From positions 558,001 through 622,000 of the forward strand of contig NZ_CP004403.1 in the NCBI RefSeq assembly GCF_000730245.1: DNA of 64,000 nt, written 5' to 3'. Below the pieces are notes generated by a model. That model saw only the letters and a program-made list of their open reading frames with translations, was not told the origin of the DNA and made no database searches. A program made the translations under genes and the position numbers. Below are positions 1 through 6,704 of the stretch, one piece after another. Source of the stretch: an endosymbiont of Acanthamoeba sp. UWC8 (lineage in GTDB: Bacteria > Pseudomonadota > Alphaproteobacteria > Rickettsiales > Midichloriaceae). Numbering within the stretch: position 1 is the stretch's first letter; each line of letters opens with the position of its first letter.

Positions 1-154
1 TTGCTTGGGTAGTGCAACCCGGGGTGTTATCCTTAGGATAAAAATAAAGTATTACGTTCTTTCCTTTAAAATCTCTTAAGCTAACACTTTCGTTTTCACT
101 AATAGGCAACGTAAAATCTATTGCTTTATCCCCTTCTTTCAAACCTATTGCCAT
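1..154 (-). CDS. bcp: Thioredoxin-dependent peroxiredoxin Bcp/PrxQ, N-terminal part (cut by window edge)
   Basis: On the minus strand an ATG at 154 opens a frame that runs off the window. The visible 51 residues begin MAIGLKEGDKAIDFTLP and contain YPKDNTPGCTTQA, the peroxidatic-cysteine signature of the Bcp/PrxQ branch of AhpC/TSA peroxiredoxins (TPGCT). The family reduces hydroperoxides with electrons from thioredoxin in the cytoplasm. The gene diverges from the ligase-like gene starting at 203, leaving about 48 bp for both promoters. The resolving cysteine and the rest of the fold lie outside the window. Confidence 0.9.
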   Translation of the reverse strand, partial: MAIGLKEGDKAIDFTLPISENESVSLRDFKGKNVILYFYPKDNTPGCTTQA

Positions 155-202
155 TTTTTCTACTCACATTACGTTGTTATACCTTTCAAGTTATATAAAA
201 AT

Positions 203-1474
203 ATGCTTCAAGCAAAGATTTTTTTGACATTTATTGCATTTTCAATGAAAGTATTTTTGAAATTTCTTGAGCTATTTAAAGTGTATACGTTATTTATTAA
301 ATTTTTAATTTTTATTACTCCTATTTTAGCAAGCCTTGCCGCTCTCTCATGTTCGGCTGTATTCATAATATATTTACTTAGCTTTTCTTATAGCCTTGTT
401 AGAATTGATGAAATTTTCTCTTCCTTTAAAAGGAATAAACTTTTGGTGCTTAGCTTATTAGCATTCTTAAGCTTTTGTTTTTTAAGTGCTTTATATTCTT
501 TAAATTATAAAAGCACCCTTTTAGAAAGTTTAAAAGTTTCGGCGACTATTCTTTGCGGATTTATGTTGCTATTTGCTTCTCACTCAAAGTTACCCAACAC
601 TAAACTATTTTTGTCGGGTTATCTAGTTGCATTGGTTTTTTGTTATATGGAATCTATCTTTAACGGAATGATTATAACTAATATTAATCATTATTTATTA
701 AATAAGACGATATATTTTGATCCATCTTACCTTAATCGCGGAATGACATTTATTGCAATTGCCGTGTGGGTTGCAATTATTCCCTTAATTCAGAATAATC
801 GCAAAATCAGTAGTTATTGCTTATTGCTCTTAAGCTTTGTTATCATCTTTATTTACACAAGTGAATCAGCAAAACTCGGTATAATAGGCGGAATAGTTAC
901 TTATATTTTAGCTAAAATATTTAAGCATAATTTTGTGGCAATTTTTCAAGTTGGGATAGGTGGGGTTTATATTTTTATTCCCATCGCAATTTGCTGCTTA
1001 ATTTATAATCCGCGCGCCCAAACTTTGTTTCAACACATTCCATGGTCGTTTGAACATAGGATTTATATCTGGCAAAATGTGCTCGATTTAATTTCACTTC
1101 GGCCGCTCACCGGCTATGGCTTTAATGCTGCAAGGATTATCTCCGAGCTAAACTTAAGCTCTATGATGATCGGTAGTACAAGTATCAGCCTTTTACCTCT
1201 TCATCCGCATAACGGTGTTATACAGATATTACTTGAGCTCGGACTTATCGGTTTAGTTTTAAACCTAACGGTTTGGCTAAGTATTATAAGAAGCATTGCT
1301 CTTACTTCTTCTATAGGAGAAAATTTCAAGCCGTTTATTTATGCGCTTCTTGCTACATATATTACCATTTCCCAATCAAGTTTTAATATATTTATGAGTT
1401 GGTGGCTATGTTTGATCTTCATTATTGTATTTAACTTTTTGATTTTAAGCAAAGTTGAAGATAACAAAGAATAA
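203..1474 (+). CDS. O-antigen ligase/polymerase family membrane protein (Wzy_C)
   Basis: A 423-residue polytopic membrane protein with roughly ten hydrophobic segments. Near residues 290-350 it has the arrangement typical of the Wzy_C/WaaL family: a periplasmic stretch with PLTGYGFNAAR, then LHPHNGVIQILLELGLIGL (the conserved HN-x-ELG motif). Family members join O-antigen or another undecaprenyl-linked glycan to lipid A core, or polymerise it. No other LPS gene is adjacent, so substrate and ligase versus polymerase role are open. The first ATG at 203 is used; an in-frame ATG at 245 is possible. It stops 3 bp before the convergent gene at 1477-1893. Confidence 0.8.
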   Translation: MLQAKIFLTFIAFSMKVFLKFLELFKVYTLFIKFLIFITPILASLAALSCSAVFIIYLLSFSYSLVRIDEIFSSFKRNKLLVLSLLAFLSFCFLSALYSLNYKSTLLESLKVSATILCGFMLLFASHSKLPNTKLFLSGYLVALVFCYMESIFNGMIITNINHYLLNKTIYFDPSYLNRGMTFIAIAVWVAIIPLIQNNRKISSYCLLLLSFVIIFIYTSESAKLGIIGGIVTYILAKIFKHNFVAIFQVGIGGVYIFIPIAICCLIYNPRAQTLFQHIPWSFEHRIYIWQNVLDLISLRPLTGYGFNAARIISELNLSSMMIGSTSISLLPLHPHNGVIQILLELGLIGLVLNLTVWLSIIRSIALTSSIGENFKPFIYALLATYITISQSSFNIFMSWWLCLIFIIVFNFLILSKVEDNKE

Positions 1475-1476
1475 GC

Positions 1477-1893
1477 TTATTTTTTCTCCAAGTTACTAAT
1501 TTTAGCTCTACCCATCAATTTGAAAAGCACAATGTTACGTATACTCCGAAAGAACGGGTATAGCACTTTAGACATTAAGTGTGATTTAAATACAAAATAG
1601 TTAATTTTGTTAAACAGCCCCGTCCGAGTGCTAAGTAGGGTGAGAATATGGATTGCTTCACTGCCGTAATATAATGAGTCATCAACTTTCAATACCATCC
1701 CGTTATCAATATCCCAACCGAGCTTAGTTATTTCATCCATTACACTGCTTGGTTGGCGGGCATCTACCAGGGTTAAATTGCCTATATCCTTTTTAATTCT
1801 GATTGCGCGGCAATACATATCACATAGGGGGCATTCATAATCATAAATCAGCCATATACCCTTTTCAGCCTGCTTAGTAGGTGTATCCGTCAT
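1477..1893 (-). CDS. DCC-family (DUF393) thiol-disulfide oxidoreductase-like protein
   Basis: A 138-residue protein with WLIYDYECPLCDMYCRAI near residues 14-31: an aspartate followed by a CPxC motif, as in the DCC/DUF393 family. The family has a thioredoxin-like CxxC-type motif, but its reaction is mostly undetermined. The centre (TLVDARQPSSV, then a GMVLKVDDSLYYGSEAI stretch) matches the usual family layout, where an asserted 'value' segment precedes a G-x-x-A helix. It is convergent with the O-antigen ligase-like gene. No signal peptide is visible. Confidence 0.8.
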   Translation of the reverse strand: MTDTPTKQAEKGIWLIYDYECPLCDMYCRAIRIKKDIGNLTLVDARQPSSVMDEITKLGWDIDNGMVLKVDDSLYYGSEAIHILTLLSTRTGLFNKINYFVFKSHLMSKVLYPFFRSIRNIVLFKLMGRAKISNLEKK

Positions 1894-1974
1894 CTTTTTA
1901 GCCCGTGTATTGTGTTGTTCTAAGTTATTATTATAAAAGCTTTTAGCTTTTCAAATTATATTATTAGTTTTAAT

Positions 1975-3051
1975 TTATTTTATTATCACTTCTTTATTTT
2001 CAATCCATTCATAACCGAGATATCCGGATCTTAAGGTCAGTTCTATTGCCGAGCCTTCCTTTACTCTCTCAAATTCAGCGGCGCTTACGGATGTGGTATA
2101 TAAGTCTTTATTCTTATTCCAATGAGGAATTGAGATATAATAATATTTGTCTTTTTTACCTGTTATCTTTTTCTCAACAACCTTTGCATAGTATATTTGC
2201 TTGGAAGATTTATCCAAATGAATATTAATAAAATCCGTTACCGAATATATACCTAACATAAAAACATGTAAGCTTACCATCAAAGCATGGATATAAACAA
2301 TGTGTGCTTGCGAAGTTCTGAAAAAGTAAAATACAATAGCAATCAAATATACGCTAAATAGTTTTAACGAATGTCCCAATGAATCTTCAAGTAACGAGGA
2401 GCAGTCTTCCTTGCTCTCTATCATCGCTAAGATAACAAGTGCATAACATATGAAGAAGCAAACGAAGTTTATATGGAATAAATTAACCATTGAGTTATAT
2501 TTATTGTCAGCTTTAAAATTCGGAAGCATGGCTCTTTCCATTGACTTATCCAGCTCTTTAAGTTTCAACATTATCGTATTTTTATCATCTTTTGTACCTA
2601 AATCATTTTCTCTACCTATAGCCCATAATTTTTTATTTCTGCAATGAATAAAGTTTATTCCTGTAGAAAACAACTCTAAAACTTGGGTTTGAAAAACTGC
2701 ATTTTTTAATAAAAGCTGGTACAATGTGAGGTCATTTGAAACAATATAGATTTTTTTATCAAATTCTTTATTTCCTATTTGAAGTTCTCGTGAAACCTTA
2801 ATTAATTTAAAAAATTTGTCCAACCTTGTTTCTCTTTTTAGAGTAAAATTATACTCGGAAGAAGAATTGATATGAAATATTATATTATTATTACGAGCAA
2901 ACCTATATTTAAAAACAAATAAATTGATAATCTGATCCAGCTTTGAATTTGAGTACCCTTCCTGTAACCGTAACAAATACCATGATGAATAGAATTTATA
3001 GGTATAAATTGCTCCTACAAAAGAAATAACGAATATAATGAACTCTATCAT
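1975..3051 (-). CDS. Unknown multi-pass membrane protein
   Basis: A 358-residue protein I do not recognise. Residues 1-22 form an N-terminal hydrophobic anchor. A soluble part of about 165 residues follows (residues ~25-190), then three closely spaced hydrophobic segments (about residues 192-275). A C-terminal soluble tail of about 80 residues includes a beta-rich stretch (KYYYISIPHWNKN, VKEGSAIELTLRSGYLG). It lies 30 bp downstream of the exported gene at 3082-4437 on the same strand, so the two may be co-transcribed. A membrane location is supported; the function is not known. Confidence 0.6.
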   Translation of the reverse strand: MIEFIIFVISFVGAIYTYKFYSSWYLLRLQEGYSNSKLDQIINLFVFKYRFARNNNIIFHINSSSEYNFTLKRETRLDKFFKLIKVSRELQIGNKEFDKKIYIVSNDLTLYQLLLKNAVFQTQVLELFSTGINFIHCRNKKLWAIGRENDLGTKDDKNTIMLKLKELDKSMERAMLPNFKADNKYNSMVNLFHINFVCFFICYALVILAMIESKEDCSSLLEDSLGHSLKLFSVYLIAIVFYFFRTSQAHIVYIHALMVSLHVFMLGIYSVTDFINIHLDKSSKQIYYAKVVEKKITGKKDKYYYISIPHWNKNKDLYTTSVSAAEFERVKEGSAIELTLRSGYLGYEWIENKEVIIK

Positions 3052-3081
3052 ATTATATAATCTCCTTCTTACCTTATACCT

Positions 3082-4437
3082 TTAAAAATACTCAGGATGC
3101 CTTTCACGTAATTTATCTTTTAAAACCTCCGCACCTTTGTTCATATAATGTTCGGGATTTATTTTATAAGCCAGATCAAGAATAAACCATGCTTTCTCAG
3201 TATCATACGCTTCAAAGAATACTTTACTTAAATCAACATAGGCGCCGACTATGAACGGATTTTTCTGCAATGCTTTTAACATGTAATGGTAGCCCTCGTC
3301 AAATTTGCCTAGGCTATAATAATGGTTAGCCATAAAAATATATAGCACATAACCCTTTTTCGTATTTTGAGCAGCCGCTTCTTCAAGCACGGCGATTGCC
3401 TTTTCTGCTTCTTCTTTAGAAGGTTGTTGATTGATTGCGCTCATTACCTCGGTTAATTGCTCATCATTATTATCACTTATGATTTTTTTAAATAGCCCAG
3501 TTTGTTTTATTCCATATTGTAACATGTATTCGTTGGCAGTTAGAAAAGCAGTGAGCTGATCATTTCTGCGTAAATGCTCATCAATTTCATCGATAAACCG
3601 TTGTTCGGAGATTTTTAATGACCCACCTTTTACTAACGAATATAATCTGCAAATATCTTTATTAATGCCGCAGGTTTCAAGATAATTCCCGGGGATCCCG
3701 AGATCGCCTTCTTGAAAAATTATACCGTCACGTGCGGTTGTAACATTTACCTGGTACTCTCCTTCCAAGCCCGGTTTAAAAGTATAATTTAATTTTTCAA
3801 ACAACTTTTCTCGGGATAAATAATCTTCAATAATAAATGGATGAAGGTTTTGAGTATAGAGAATATATTTAAAGTACATATTTTTGAACGCAGCAGGTAT
3901 AACAAATGAACCCGTTTCAAATTCCGCTGCTTTTTTACCGTTAAAAAAGAAACTCGTGTTTTGTGTTTTTGTTTTTTGAACCGTTTTAGAAGTAACCGCA
4001 GAATCTCTACCTATGGAAAAAGCCATCTCCAAATCAAATTGTCTAGTTTTATCCGAAATAATTTCCCGTTTTTTCGGAAGTGTTATTTTATCTCCCTTTT
4101 CCAACTGTTTAAACAGTTCGTTTAAAAACTCTCTGTTTCGCTTTTCCTTACCCCTGAAATTTATAATGTAATAGATAGGTACGCTATGGTAGGTTTGTTT
4201 TTCATGGTTAATCGTATATTGATAATTATTTGAAAAATCATAAATTATCTCGCGATCAGCTTCCCGTACGGAAAATTTATCGGGTGAAAGACTAACGATT
4301 GCAAAAGTTTCACTATCTTTAATGTTTCCTGACGTATCATGAATTTTAGTTACTTGAGAAAACCGTAACACCTCTGCGCTTGCTGAAAGAGGAAAAGATA
4401 AGTTTAGAATTACTGCAAGGATCATTAGTTTAAACAT
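3082..4437 (-). CDS. Unknown exported protein with C-terminal TPR-like helices
   Basis: A 451-residue protein with a clear Sec signal peptide (MFKLMILAVILNLSFPLSASA, predicted cleavage after Ala21). The middle is a soluble domain without a recognised motif. Residues about 350-445 look like tetratricopeptide helices (YIFMANHYYSLGKFDEGYHY, KALQKNPFIVGAYVDLSKVF, INPEHY), including the NP that commonly ends TPR helix B. A periplasmic scaffolding or protein-binding role is plausible but is only inferred. It precedes the membrane protein at 1975-3051 by 30 bp. Upstream is the MITE-bearing gap that separates it from the GTA cluster. Confidence 0.6.
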   Translation of the reverse strand: MFKLMILAVILNLSFPLSASAEVLRFSQVTKIHDTSGNIKDSETFAIVSLSPDKFSVREADREIIYDFSNNYQYTINHEKQTYHSVPIYYIINFRGKEKRNREFLNELFKQLEKGDKITLPKKREIISDKTRQFDLEMAFSIGRDSAVTSKTVQKTKTQNTSFFFNGKKAAEFETGSFVIPAAFKNMYFKYILYTQNLHPFIIEDYLSREKLFEKLNYTFKPGLEGEYQVNVTTARDGIIFQEGDLGIPGNYLETCGINKDICRLYSLVKGGSLKISEQRFIDEIDEHLRRNDQLTAFLTANEYMLQYGIKQTGLFKKIISDNNDEQLTEVMSAINQQPSKEEAEKAIAVLEEAAAQNTKKGYVLYIFMANHYYSLGKFDEGYHYMLKALQKNPFIVGAYVDLSKVFFEAYDTEKAWFILDLAYKINPEHYMNKGAEVLKDKLRERHPEYF

Positions 4438-4883
4438 ATTTTCTTCTAAAGTTTAAAAATTTTTCTGTATTATATCAATATTATTCATAACATTCAATAA
4501 GTTATTAGTTTAAAACTTTAAGCAATCAACTTGTTTTCAAGGTACAGTCATTTTCACTTAAGTTGAGAGCAAAAATTTGTTATGCATTTGAACCCGAAAA
4601 TTCTGAAAGTAGCTTTCTTACACGCCTATTTCTAGCTTATTAAATTATATATCGTGTTAAGTTGAATATCTTACATACATGGAGCATAGTTAAACTAAGT
4701 TTGCGTATAAATGACCTAGTCATTTATACAGCGCACGCGCCATAAATGGCCGCGAGGCGCGTGCTTCTTACTATTTTTATTATCTGATTTTCAGTTGTAG
4801 ACAATAAGTCATATTAAACTTAACTTATTGTATTTGAATAAACGCGTTAGATATTCAACTTAATTTACTATACCTTACCTGCA
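4438..4883. other. Intergenic gap holding MITE copy 1
   Basis: A 446-bp non-coding stretch between the exported TPR-like gene and the DUF2163 GTA gene. Its right half is the repeat listed at 4648-4872. The left half (4438-4647) is AT-rich and holds no frame or RNA gene that I can support. GTA clusters normally continue past the DUF2163 gene with an NlpC/P60 hydrolase and a host-specificity protein. Neither is here. Confidence 0.7.
4648..4872. repeat. MITE-like dispersed repeat, copy 1
   Basis: This copy shares with 42416-42634 the blocks TTAAGTTGAATAT (left end), AAACTAAGTTTGCGTATAAA, GGCGCGTGC and AATAAACGCGTTAGATATTC, and an intact right terminal repeat at 4851-4872. The left terminus is degenerate outside the 13 conserved bases. 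Compared with copy 2 it carries extra sequence before the right end (about 4777-4828). There is no coding capacity. The right end lies 12 bp from the stop codon of the DUF2163 GTA gene. Confidence 0.8.
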
Positions 4884-5717
4884 TCAAACCTTAAGCAGTT
4901 TACTTATCCCGGGGATATGCGGCTCTCCCCTGAAGTTAATCGCATTATTGAATTGCTTGTAACAAGTCGTGAAGGATTTATTACATCCGGCTATGATTTC
5001 ATAATTATCACCTATGCTCGGTTTGTAAGGTAGCGGGTTTGCCAGCACTATTCTTCCGCCTTTCTTATAGCTTTGAATTTCTTTTGCAACTCCTTGGTTT
5101 ACGCCGGTCAAAAATTTTATACTACCGTATTGAAAGAAATCGGATTCCTCTGCGCGATTAATATCAATTATAATATTATTACTTTGAGCCTCGGTTATGC
5201 TACCTGAAAAAGTATATTTGCTTAAATCCGTTTTACATTTTTCATCACCGAACTTAGCTCGGCAGCGGTGGGAATAGAGATCCCCGATATTTTTATTTAA
5301 AGCATGGGTCAGACCTTTTACTTCAGCGATAAACATATTATCTTTAATGCTGACTTCACCAAACCAACCTCGCTTCAAGTGAAGCTTTCCCGCACTTAAA
5401 TTTTCATAGTTAAATAAAAATATTTCAATCTCGGCATGATCATATTTTCCGGCAATTAAGTCCTGCTTTAAGATAAGCTCGTTATCCAACATACCTTCAA
5501 TCTCAAGGTTATCAACCGCAAGGCCGGAATTACTTTGGATTGCGGTTCCCGTAAACCCGGAAGCCGAATGGTAGGTTATATTATTAATATTAAGATCCTG
5601 ATCAAAATCAGTAAAGCCCAGCTCTTCGCCGGATTTTAATTTCAGCAGCCAACAGGTGGCGAATGTTGTGGTTTCCTGCTCTAGGAGCTCGGCTAGTTTG
5701 GGGGTGATTGTGTTCAT
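4884..5717 (-). CDS. GTA/phage baseplate-hub protein, DUF2163 (BR0599 family; RcGTA gp13-like)
   Basis: A 277-residue protein. The C-terminal half shows the family signature: HRCRAKFGDEKCKTDLS near residues 150-166 and, at the end, GCNKSFTTCYKQFNNAINFRGEPHIPG. The paired cysteines and the NFRG-HIPG ending are typical of phage conserved protein BR0599. In the Rhodobacter capsulatus GTA this gene (g13) encodes a distal tail/hub component. It sits 5 bp downstream of the DUF2460 gene, as in canonical clusters. It is the last structural gene present: no g14/g15 homologue follows, only a MITE. Confidence 0.9.
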   Translation of the reverse strand: MNTITPKLAELLEQETTTFATCWLLKLKSGEELGFTDFDQDLNINNITYHSASGFTGTAIQSNSGLAVDNLEIEGMLDNELILKQDLIAGKYDHAEIEIFLFNYENLSAGKLHLKRGWFGEVSIKDNMFIAEVKGLTHALNKNIGDLYSHRCRAKFGDEKCKTDLSKYTFSGSITEAQSNNIIIDINRAEESDFFQYGSIKFLTGVNQGVAKEIQSYKKGGRIVLANPLPYKPSIGDNYEIIAGCNKSFTTCYKQFNNAINFRGEPHIPGISKLLKV

Positions 5718-5722
5718 AGGTA

Positions 5723-6334
5723 TTATACTCTTATTTCAACAAGCGGAATATTATTTAACGAATGGGTTTGATAAGCTTCAATCGAGGTAAGCAGTGAATC
5801 CGTATCAAACCTCACCGGCACATCAAACTTAAAACTTGCGGTAATTTTTACATCTGCAGCAGGAGGCGTTTTAAAAGTTATAATTCCTGCAGTATAATCC
5901 ACGTCTACCTCCTTATATTCATTATCATCTAAGAAAATTTTGACCTTGCCGGGCACCGGTTTAGATATTATTCTCTGTTCTTTAACCGCTGCTGTTTTAT
6001 AGGTTTTTACCAGTTGGAATGATTTTTTCTTCCCATCTCCAATGGCGATCAGTTGGTTTTTAGCCGTATAATCATTCCAATCTTTAAACCTGAATCCGAT
6101 TGCCTTACCTTTACAAATTCTGAAAAAAGCTATCAGCTCCTTAATATGCTCTTCGGTTTTTATGCCGTAAGCAACATTATATTGATTTCTTGATTGCTGC
6201 CAATTTATGTTCCTTTGCTCGTATCCGCTAGTCATCGTAATAACATCGGTGGAGTAGCAAGGGCCGCCGCTTGATCCATAGGAAATATCCTCGGGAAAGC
6301 GTTGTTCAATGAACTTTATTTTTTTCTCTTTCAT
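5723..6334 (-). CDS. GTA/phage distal tail protein, DUF2460 (RcGTA gp12-like)
   Basis: A 203-residue protein with the hallmark start of DUF2460: RFPEDISYGSSGGPCYSTDV, then SGYEQRNINWQQSRNQYNVA and an FRFKDWNDYTA block near residues 100-110. In RcGTA this is g12, a distal tail component. Its ATG at 6334 lies inside the end of the upstream gene (29-bp overlap), which suggests translational coupling. It is immediately followed by the DUF2163 gene. All family landmarks seem intact. Confidence 0.9.
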   Translation of the reverse strand: MKEKKIKFIEQRFPEDISYGSSGGPCYSTDVITMTSGYEQRNINWQQSRNQYNVAYGIKTEEHIKELIAFFRICKGKAIGFRFKDWNDYTAKNQLIAIGDGKKKSFQLVKTYKTAAVKEQRIISKPVPGKVKIFLDDNEYKEVDVDYTAGIITFKTPPAADVKITASFKFDVPVRFDTDSLLTSIEAYQTHSLNNIPLVEIRV

Positions 6335-6674
6335 AGCGTTCTATATAATTTTTCATTACGTTAATATCTGCGTCAGTGATTAGATTCTCGCTCGGCTCTT
6401 CTTCTTTAGGCACATCTTCCAAGCTTTTGACGAGCTCAGTGCCTATAATCCTGTGCTCCATAGGGAATATTTTGATTATAAGCGAGCTTACCTTAAAAAA
6501 GGTGGTAAGCAGATCGTGTTCCTTAGAGTTATAAAGCTTTAATTTTTCCAAAGCCTCCTCGTCGCCAATTAAGGCGAGTTCTATGATATTCATCACTTCA
6601 TCAGATATGGAGCGGATGGTTGAAGCCGTCAGCTTTTGTGCCGACAGCAACTTGGTTAACTGTTCCTGGTTCAT
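6306..6674 (-). CDS. Unknown 122-residue protein in the GTA cluster
   Basis: A small, mostly helical, acidic protein that I cannot assign. It begins MNQEQLTKLLSAQKLTAST and ends in a charged helix (NYIERYEREKNKVH). It overlaps the DUF2460 gene by 29 bp on the same strand, so it is probably translated with the tail genes. By position it could replace RcGTA g10 (tail assembly chaperone) or g11 (tape measure), but 122 residues are far too few for a tape measure and I see no chaperone motif. It could equally be a cluster-specific accessory protein. Confidence 0.55.
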   Translation of the reverse strand: MNQEQLTKLLSAQKLTASTIRSISDEVMNIIELALIGDEEALEKLKLYNSKEHDLLTTFFKVSSLIIKIFPMEHRIIGTELVKSLEDVPKEEEPSENLITDADINVMKNYIERYEREKNKVH

Positions 6675-6704
6675 TTTTATATGTGGGGAAGAATTTATAA
6701 ATTG

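Noticed and set aside
4640-4872. Possible structured RNA or CRISPR-like repeat
   Set aside because: The second copy at 42.4 kb shows terminal inverted repeats and no regular spacer pattern, which fits a MITE better.
6306-6674. Assignment of the 122-residue protein as small terminase or tail chaperone
   Set aside because: No motif supports either; position alone is not enough.
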